A stretch of DNA of 10,480 nucleotides from CAYVFC01 sp964450715 (GTDB lineage: Bacteria; Myxococcota_A; Polyangia; Polyangiales; JAFGIB01): assembly GCA_964450715.1 (NCBI GenBank), contig CAYVFC010000206.1, forward strand, positions 1 to 10,480. The letters are read 5' to 3'. Shown here piece by piece: positions 5,732-10,480 of the stretch (its first letter is position 1; each line of letters opens with the position of its first letter). The translations under genes and the position numbers were made by a program. The notes beneath the pieces are model-generated. The model did not search any database, was not told the DNA's origin, and was given only the letters and a program-made list of their open reading frames with translations.

Positions 5732-7267
5732 ATGAAAGAAGAGGTGAAGAAGTTCGCCTGGCTGGTCGGCATCTTCCTCGTGGCCTATTTCCTGCCGCTC
5801 GGGAATCCGAAGGTGTCGGGGGCCATCCTGGAGGCCTTTCGCCTACTGCAGTGGTACGCCATCAATCACACGCTGGCCTGCGTGGTGCCGGCCATGTTCA
5901 TCGCCGGAGCTATCTCGACCTTCCTCTCGCAAGCCTCCGTTATGCGCTACTTGGGGCCGGACGCCAGCCGGCCGCTTGCCTATGCGGTGGCCTCGGTCTC
6001 CGGCATCATCCTGGCGGTCTGCTCGTGCAGCGTGCTTCCCATGTTCGCGGGCATCTACGCTATGGGAGCCGGACTCGGGCCGGCGAGTGCTTTTCTCTAC
6101 TCGGGTCCTGCCATCAACGTGATGGCCGTATTCCTGTCGGCCCGGGTGCTGGGGCTGGACCTAGGCGTGGCCCGGGCCATCGGCGCTGTGGTATTCGCCG
6201 TCATAATCGGGCTGTTGATGTCGTCGTTTTTCCGGCGCGGCGAACAGCAGCGCCTGCAGGCGGCCCAGCTTCCCGAAGCGCCGCCCAGCCCCAGGCCGCT
6301 CTGGAAGACAACGGCGTACTTCGTCTGCATGATCCTCTTTCTCGTCTTTTCCGACTGGTACAACACCAACGACGTCACCGTCACGCTGAAGAGCGGCGAG
6401 ACCGTCAGCGCCAACGTGCGCTACTCGACCCAGGATAAGGTCGATATACAGCGTTACCAACCGGACGGGCGTCTGTCGCCCGAGGTCGAGCGGCTGGACC
6501 GTGCCGAGATCGCCTCGGTACAAACCGTTCCTGGCTTCACCCAGAGCGTTCACGAGGTGAAGTGGTACCTGGCCGGCGCCATGGGCCTCCTGGTCCTGCT
6601 CATGGTCTGGCGCTGGTTCTCGCGCGAGGAAATCGCCGAGTGGATGCGCGCCACCTGGGACTTCGGGCTGCTCATCGTCCCGCTGCTCTTCGGCGGCGTG
6701 TTCGTGACCGGCTTCGTCGGAGGGCTCATCCCCGAGCAGGCAGTGGCCACCGTTGTGGGAGGCGACAGCCTGCTGTCCAACTTCGTCGCCTCCTTCGTGG
6801 GAATGATCTGGTACTTCGCCACGCTGACCGAGATTCCCATCGTGGAGATGTTGATGCGCCTGGGCATGGGAAGGGGACCGGCGCTGGCGCTGCTTCTGGC
6901 CGGCCCGGCGCTGTCGCTTCCCTCCATCCTGGTCATCTACCAGGTCGTCGGAGTGAAAAAGACGCTCGCCTTCTGCGTGCTCGCGGTCGTGATGTCCACG
7001 CTGGTCGGGTACGGGTTCGGATTAGTAGTAGGTAGCCGACGACACCAAGATCCGGCTCGTCGCTCACCTGACCGGGGATTTGGGGCCGGTGCTTTCGTAC
7101 CTGAACGCGGTGATGCAGACTGCCTCATATACGCCGGCGGGCGACACGCTGACCTACATGGACGGGTACCGCATGGTGGTCTTGTACCCGCGGCGCATCA
7201 CCATCGCCAAGGCGGACGAAATCGTGGACGGCTGGCTGACGCTGTCGAGGAAGGAGACGGTAGATGA
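5732..7267 (+). CDS. ArsP/DUF318-type permease; last ~78 codons probably out of frame
   Basis: Integral membrane transporter of the PF03773 (DUF318, ArsP/SO_0444-like) family. It has about eight hydrophobic segments. Hallmarks are CSCSVLPMFAG with Cys97 and Cys99 and GLGPASAFLYSGPAINVMA in the first half, and MLMRLGMGRGPALALLLAGP in the second. Related proteins export trivalent organoarsenicals or Cu/Zn. Residues ~215-280 form a soluble, charged insert (TLKSGETVSANVRYSTQDKV) between the halves, probably exposed to one face of the membrane. Family-like sequence ends near residue 433 (GFGLVV, about 7030). After a TAGTAGTAGG stretch the frame runs on as non-conserved Arg/Gly/His-rich sequence to TGA at 7265-7267, which overlaps the next ATG as ATGA. 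GAGGGAG at 5717-5723 supports the start. Confidence 0.88.
   Translation: MKEEVKKFAWLVGIFLVAYFLPLGNPKVSGAILEAFRLLQWYAINHTLACVVPAMFIAGAISTFLSQASVMRYLGPDASRPLAYAVASVSGIILAVCSCSVLPMFAGIYAMGAGLGPASAFLYSGPAINVMAVFLSARVLGLDLGVARAIGAVVFAVIIGLLMSSFFRRGEQQRLQAAQLPEAPPSPRPLWKTTAYFVCMILFLVFSDWYNTNDVTVTLKSGETVSANVRYSTQDKVDIQRYQPDGRLSPEVERLDRAEIASVQTVPGFTQSVHEVKWYLAGAMGLLVLLMVWRWFSREEIAEWMRATWDFGLLIVPLLFGGVFVTGFVGGLIPEQAVATVVGGDSLLSNFVASFVGMIWYFATLTEIPIVEMLMRLGMGRGPALALLLAGPALSLPSILVIYQVVGVKKTLAFCVLAVVMSTLVGYGFGLVVGSRRHQDPARRSPDRGFGAGAFVPERGDADCLIYAGGRHADLHGRVPHGGLVPAAHHHRQGGRNRGRLADAVEEGDGR
7032..7263 (+). pseudogene. Remnant of a DGYRMV-domain gene, probably from an Fe-S protein
   Basis: Read in frame 0 (different from the permease frame), this stretch gives ADDTKIRLVAHLTGDLGPVL, then SYLNAVMQTASYTP, LTYMDGYRMVVLYPRRITIA and KADEIVDGWLTL. 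I recall this as the N-terminal part of small Fe-S-cluster proteins that go on into a second Cys-rich domain (CGxCGxxTC). Here there is no start codon (GTA at 7032, preceded by three in-frame TAGs at 7023-7031), and the expected C-terminal Fe-S domain is absent because the thioredoxin gene begins instead. Deleting one G at 7031 or 7032 would join it to the permease as a C-terminal domain, so a natural fusion broken by one base is an alternative. The Fe-S assignment is from memory. Confidence 0.5.
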
Positions 7268-7515
7268 AGATCAAGGTACTGGGACCCGGATGCGCGAAGT
7301 GCAAGAAGCTCTACACCGAAGCCGAGCGGGCAGTGGCCTCCTCGGGCGTACAGGTCGAGTTGGAGAAGGTCGAGAAGATAGACGAGATCATGGAGTTCGG
7401 CGTGATGATAACGCCGTCCCTGGTCATCGACGGCGAGGTCAAGGCGAGCGGGCGCGTCGTCCCTGCCTCGGAGATAACGTCCTGGATCACGGCCGCCGCG
7501 GGTAAGAAGCCATGA
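7264..7515 (+). CDS. Small thioredoxin-family protein (83 aa)
   Basis: Compact thioredoxin-fold protein of the redox-active disulfide protein 2 type. It has the pattern MKIKVLGPGCAKCKKL with the active-site Cys10-x-x-Cys13 and the cis-Pro segment ITPSLVIDGE with Pro51. There is no signal peptide, so it should act in the cytosol. GGAG at 7253-7256 precedes the ATG, and its stop overlaps the next start as ATGA (7512-7515). Such mini-thioredoxins are often encoded beside ArsP/DUF318 permeases and CcdA. It is the plausible cytosolic reductant for the CcdA protein, or for metal-thiol handling before export. Confidence 0.9.
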   Translation: MKIKVLGPGCAKCKKLYTEAERAVASSGVQVELEKVEKIDEIMEFGVMITPSLVIDGEVKASGRVVPASEITSWITAAAGKKP

Positions 7516-7916
7516 ACGGAGCACGCGACTGTTGCTGCTCGGACGAGGTGCAGGCGCTCGTTTTCGCCTGCTCCGGCTCGTCGAACGTCGGGCAGATCAC
7601 CAACGGCATTGCCTTGCGGCTCGCGCGCGAAGGGCTCGCCGTCATGTCCTGCCTGGCGGGGGTCGGGGCACATCTGAGCGGCTTCGTAGTGCCGGCCAGG
7701 GACTGTGAGCGGCTGGTGGTGCTCGACGGTTGCGACCATCGCTGCGCCTTTAAGACCCTGGAGCACGTCGAGGCGCGACCGCACGTCTACATCAACCTGG
7801 CCGAGCAGGGCTTCGAGAAGCAGCACGGGGTACCGGTCTCGGACGCGGACCTCAAGCGGGCCTACGCCCTGTCGGTAGGTCGCCTCAAGGGAGCGGCGGC
7901 TTGCTCGAAAGCCTGA
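7512..7916 (+). CDS. DGC-domain putative zinc-binding protein (134 aa)
   Basis: DGC family (PF08859), named for its Asp-Gly-Cys motif. The four conserved cysteines are present: Cys20 in ACSGSSNVGQITNG, Cys47 in MSCLAG, and Cys74 and Cys78 in VVLDGCDHRC. They probably bind a metal ion. Extra cysteines at 7-9 (DCCCS) and 65 are unusual and could give further thiol ligands. No membrane segment or signal peptide is present, so it is cytosolic. The start overlaps the thioredoxin stop (ATGA), and the end overlaps the CcdA start by 16 bases, so these genes should be translated together. A role as metal or metalloid chaperone for the permease is inference; no member's function is firmly known to me. 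Confidence 0.85.
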   Translation: MNGARDCCCSDEVQALVFACSGSSNVGQITNGIALRLAREGLAVMSCLAGVGAHLSGFVVPARDCERLVVLDGCDHRCAFKTLEHVEARPHVYINLAEQGFEKQHGVPVSDADLKRAYALSVGRLKGAAACSKA

Positions 7917-8608
7917 CATCCAACGCCGGGCTGTATATCGAGAGCAACGCCTGGCTGGCGCTGGTCGCGGTCTTCGCCGGCGGCGCGCTCACCGCCTCCA
8001 ACCCCTGCGTGCTGACCATGATCCCCCTGATGATGAGCGTGGTTGCCGGACGCCGGGAGGAAAAGACAGGTGTGGCGCGCGCCTTCGTCTTCTCGCTAGT
8101 CTTCATCCTCGGCCTGTCGCTCACCTTCACCGCGCTCGGCATGGTGGCCGCTCTGGCAGGCAAGATGTACGGCGACGTATCCGCGGTCTGGAACTGGATC
8201 GTGGCCGCGGTGTGCGTGGCCATGGGGCTTCACCTGATGGAAGTCATTTCTATTCCCATCCCGAACCTGGGTGGCCGGTTGCAGCCCCGGGCGCGAGGCC
8301 TTCTGGGGACGCTGCTGCTCGGTCTTCTCTTCGGTGTCGTCTCGGCTCCCTGCGCCGCACCCATTCTGGTGGTACTGCTGACCTACCTTGCCGGCTCCGG
8401 CTCGTCGGTTACCTGGGGCGGAGCGCTGCTTCTGACCTATGCGCTTGGGCACAGCGTCCTGATCCTGATTGCCGGCACTTCCATGGGAGCCGCCCGCGCG
8501 CTTATCGAAAACAGCAAGGCCACCCGCGCGCTAGAGCTTCTGCGCAGAGGAGCGGGCGCCTTGATCGTTCTGGTTGGCGTGTACTTCGCCTATCGAGGGA
8601 TCGGTTGA
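7901..8608 (+). CDS. CcdA/DsbD-type transmembrane electron transporter (235 aa)
   Basis: Membrane protein with six hydrophobic segments and the duplicated cysteine layout of CcdA: Cys36 in ALTASNPCVLTMIPL and Cys151 in GVVSAPCAAPILVV. In this family the two membrane cysteines carry electrons from cytosolic thioredoxin to periplasmic thiol-disulfide proteins. The TTG start at 7901 is supported by AAGGGA at 7888-7893 and by the overlap with the DGC gene. The position between a cytosolic thioredoxin and an exported thioredoxin-fold lipoprotein provides both a donor and an acceptor in the same operon. No cytochrome c maturation genes are present, so service to this operon is more likely than to general cytochrome c biogenesis. 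Confidence 0.92.
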   Translation: MLESLTSNAGLYIESNAWLALVAVFAGGALTASNPCVLTMIPLMMSVVAGRREEKTGVARAFVFSLVFILGLSLTFTALGMVAALAGKMYGDVSAVWNWIVAAVCVAMGLHLMEVISIPIPNLGGRLQPRARGLLGTLLLGLLFGVVSAPCAAPILVVLLTYLAGSGSSVTWGGALLLTYALGHSVLILIAGTSMGAARALIENSKATRALELLRRGAGALIVLVGVYFAYRGIG

Positions 8609-8646
8609 AACCGATCGGCTGCTGGAATACGGAAAAGAGGTGGAAG

Positions 8647-9132
8647 GTGATTCATATCAATAAGACGAAGGGCGCTTTTTCCTGCGCGCTCGCCGTAGTG
8701 CTGACCGTCTGGCTGGCCGGCTGTGATCCATCCGGTATGGGGGCTGACCTGGGCGCGACCGCGAAGGCGAGCGCCGCCGAAACAAAGCCGGATACGAAGT
8801 CAGCGAAGAAGCCGGAGAAAAAGCCGGAAGAACAGGCCGTCCCGAGCATCTCGAAGATCGTCTTCGTCGGCAAGAAGGACGCCTGCCAGTGTACCCGAAC
8901 TGCTGTCGAGGCGAGCTGGTCGGCTCTGCAGAAGGCGCTCGGGCAGCCGGCCAGGTTGCCGGTGGAGCGATTACGCATTGACGTCGACCAGGAAAAGGTA
9001 GCCGTTTTCGAGAGGCAGAAGTCGATCATGGCGCTGCCCGCAATCTACTTCATCGACGACAAGAACACGGTCATCGAGTTGCTGCAGGGCGAGGTGACCG
9101 CGGCGCAGATCAGAGCGCTTCTGCCCCGTTGA
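8647..9132 (+). CDS. Thioredoxin-fold lipoprotein with a CxC motif (161 aa)
   Basis: The GTG start at 8647 follows AAGAGG (8635-8640). The N-terminus has a basic stretch, a hydrophobic segment and a lipobox LAGC with the lipidated Cys26. Asp27 at +2 would, by the enterobacterial rule, keep the protein in the inner membrane. A Lys/Pro/Glu-rich tether (ETKPDTKSAKKPEKKPEEQA) leads to a thioredoxin-like domain with SKIVFVGKKDACQCTR, ALPAIYFIDD (cis-Pro loop) and IELLQGEV. The active site is Cys80-Gln-Cys82, a CxC instead of CxxC. It probably accepts electrons from the CcdA protein encoded 38 bp upstream and reduces a periplasmic substrate. The substrate is unknown. An ORF in the same frame extends upstream inside ccdA but lacks the signal peptide logic. 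Confidence 0.88.
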   Translation: MIHINKTKGAFSCALAVVLTVWLAGCDPSGMGADLGATAKASAAETKPDTKSAKKPEKKPEEQAVPSISKIVFVGKKDACQCTRTAVEASWSALQKALGQPARLPVERLRIDVDQEKVAVFERQKSIMALPAIYFIDDKNTVIELLQGEVTAAQIRALLPR

Positions 9133-9391
9133 TCCAAAGACAAGACGGCTCGGGGCAACTCCTGTCCGGGGGAGCGGCCGAGACACCCCTTTCCAGATCC
9201 TGTGCGCCTGATTTCGAGCCGGAAGGGCCGAAGGGGCATGTATGCACCCTGTCCGGTCCCGCCCGGCGAGCGGGCTCCTGGGATCTCCAGAGGTTCCTAT
9301 CACGCCTTCTCGAATCCTGGCATTGTCGCCAGTGGAATACCTATACGAAGACGGGGGACATCCTGATGCCGAATTGTGCCGAGACCGGCAT
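9133..9391. other. Unassigned intergenic stretch
   Basis: Between the lipoprotein stop and the convergent hypothetical gene I see no conserved coding sequence on either strand. A short GCCCG/CGGGC inverted repeat near 9266-9281 could be a weak hairpin, but it lacks a T tract, so I do not call a terminator. The operon's end is therefore undefined. The + strand ORF from 9242 has no recognisable product and overlaps the minus-strand gene. Confidence 0.4.
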
Positions 9392-9730
9392 TCAATCGTC
9401 GTCAAGAAGTGGACCATCGACGAGATCCTCGACCACCGAATGCATCTCTACGTCGAACCAGGATAAAAACATCTTTAAGGTACGGTTCTTCGGCCAGTCG
9501 GATTCGCGGTTCCACCACTCTGCAAGCTGTTCCTCGAATATAGATCGATAGCACTTACGAAGGACGCGGTCCCTTGCTTGGTCATCTTCCCATTCTGGAA
9601 GCAGATATGCCGTGCAGTCCTCGTTGACCTCGTCCAGAGTCACGTTGTCCCGGACCGGGTCTGGCAAAGACTGCAGCCAATGCAGGAATGGTTCCCTGGC
9701 CTTGACGACTGTCATCGAACGATTGATCAC
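9392..9730 (-). CDS. Conserved-looking hypothetical protein (112 aa)
   Basis: The GTG start at 9730 is backed by a strong AGGAGGT (complement of 9740-9746). The protein is acidic and tryptophan-rich: FLHWLQSLPDPV, DEVNEDCTAYLLPEWEDD, then FEEQLAEWWNRESDWP and MFLSWFDVEMHSVVEDL, ending in LLDDD. No signal peptide or membrane span is seen. It resembles small cytoplasmic hypothetical proteins I have seen in environmental genomes, but no function is known to me. An internal ATG at codon 6 is a possible alternative start. It is convergent with the ArsR-controlled operon and lies 93 bp downstream of the DUF234 fragment on the same strand. Confidence 0.75.
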   Translation of the reverse strand: MINRSMTVVKAREPFLHWLQSLPDPVRDNVTLDEVNEDCTAYLLPEWEDDQARDRVLRKCYRSIFEEQLAEWWNRESDWPKNRTLKMFLSWFDVEMHSVVEDLVDGPLLDDD

Positions 9731-9823
9731 GTAGCCATTACCTCCTGGGATTGACTGTTTGTCGCCTTGTCGGGTAGCGATGGGACGGAACAGACCGCAT
9801 CGTTATGCCCGATTCGGGTACTG

Positions 9824-10255
9824 TTACTTCAAGCACGAGAGCACGTCGGCGGCGTCGATCACGGCGGCCCCGGTGAGGTCCTTTCTAGATCCTTCTATCC
9901 TGGGGAAAAAGACCGCGTGTACGATCTCGCAGGATTTCGAGCGTTCGATGGGAGGGACTCCCTTGCGGATCAGGTCGGAAACGGCGCGCCGTACGAGGGC
10001 ATCGGAAGCCGGCTTGTCGGTCCACTTGACCTCGCCGAGCAATAGACGCTTGCCGTCCCTCGACAGCGCGACCACGTCCCATTCTGGACCCTTGCCGTGC
10101 CAGAAACGATCCGCCGGACGCCAGGGGCCGTGCCGAAGGGGAGCTGAACGCGAAAGGGAGGAGCCGGTACGGCCGTTTTCGGCGTCAAGGTACGGAATGC
10201 TTCGACGGCATAGATCTTCCCAGGTTTCGGAAAAAATCCCCTGTTCGGATCTCCC
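9824..10255 (-). pseudogene. C-terminal DUF234 fragment of an ATPase
   Basis: The open minus-strand frame from 10255 to the TAA at 9824-9826 (143 codons) reads FSETWEDLCRRSIPYLDAEN, then WRPADRFWHGKGPEWDVVAL, SRDGKRLLLGEVKWTDKPAS and ends AADVLSCLK. This matches the C-terminal DUF234 region (a PD-(D/E)xK-like fold, with EWDVVA and GEVKW as the D...ExK pattern) of archaeal-type ATPases found in bacteria and archaea. There is no ATG, GTG or TTG before the GTG at 10075, which lies inside the conserved region. An in-frame TAG (complement of 10256-10258) blocks extension. The ATPase domain that should precede it is not found upstream, so this is a truncated remnant. Translation from 10075 would give only 83 residues. 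Confidence 0.7.
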
Positions 10256-10258
10256 CTA

Positions 10259-10480
10259 GGCCCGGCGAGGGCCTTCCTGACCGGGGAGTGCGACCCGACA
10301 GCCGAGGTCGCCTTTTTGCGGAAATTCCCATTCTTACGAATCACCGTAAAATAAACGAAACGAGACCGGGCGCGTTGGCGGAGCGCAATCGCGAGCGCGC
10401 CCGGAGGAAAAACCGCAGAGATCTTTCCCTGCGGTCGAGAGCGCTATTTCGAGGATTTTTCCGAGGACGAAAGCCGCCAG
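10259..10480. other. Unassigned right end with two inverted repeats
   Basis: No gene is recognised here on either strand. Two inverted repeats stand out: CCGGGCGCG (10366-10374) with its complement at 10396-10404, and ACCGCAG (10412-10418) with CTGCGGT at 10429-10435. Neither is followed by a T tract in either direction that would make a convincing terminator. The AT-rich patch at about 10335-10360 could hold a promoter, but no paired -35/-10 is clear. Confidence 0.35.

Noticed and set aside
9242..9466. Small + strand ORF (74 codons) after the lipoprotein
   Set aside because: It has no clear ribosome-binding sequence or recognisable motif, and its 3' third is antisense to the better-supported minus-strand gene.
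10366..10435. Terminator or small RNA at the right end
   Set aside because: Two inverted repeats exist, but no T tract or promoter pairing supports an RNA gene, and the context is cut by the window edge.

Overview
The window is GC-rich, uses GTG and TTG starts, and encodes an envelope lipoprotein plus redox proteins, so it looks like chromosomal accessory DNA of an environmental, probably Gram-negative (diderm) bacterium. A desulfobacterial or other anaerobic lineage would fit. I cannot place it more precisely, and no rRNA, tRNA or phylogenetic marker is present.

Layout. (1) 1-2520: the tail of an unknown gene, then a large SEC-C zinc-motif protein of unknown function. (2) 2604-3077: a BrnT/BrnA-type toxin-antitoxin pair in which a one-base shift at a run of five G residues fuses the two genes in frame. 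(3) 3078-5060: a minus-strand AAA ATPase with a DUF4143 domain, bracketed by two direct copies of a ~243-bp repeat. Each copy carries an 18-bp perfect palindrome resembling a ParB parS site, a long inverted repeat built of ~10-bp units, and a small minus-strand ORF whose C-terminal half differs between copies mostly at synonymous positions. (4) 5061-5285: a pyridine nucleotide-disulfide oxidoreductase gene collapsed to its two ends. (5) 5305-9132: the coherent core of the window, an ArsR-controlled operon: ArsR repressor, ArsP/DUF318-type permease, an out-of-frame remnant of an Fe-S-protein-like gene, a small CAKC thioredoxin, a DGC-domain zinc-binding protein, a CcdA-type membrane electron transporter and a thioredoxin-fold lipoprotein with a CxC motif. 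(6) 9133-10480: an unassigned stretch, a small minus-strand hypothetical gene, a start-less C-terminal fragment of a DUF234 ATPase, and a GC-rich tail with inverted repeats.

How the genes may work together. ArsR probably controls both its own promoter and the permease promoter, because the same GTGG-N8-CCAC element sits at the same place between the -35 and -10 regions of each. The operon would export a thiophilic metal or metalloid species through the permease. It would also run a thiol relay: cytosolic thioredoxin to CcdA to periplasmic lipoprotein. The exported species cannot be read from the sequence; organoarsenicals (ArsP-like) and Cu/Zn (SO_0444-like) are the two precedents for this permease family. 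Decayed or truncated genes (oxidoreductase, Fe-S remnant, DUF234 fragment, fused BrnTA) and paired repeats suggest a region of high turnover.
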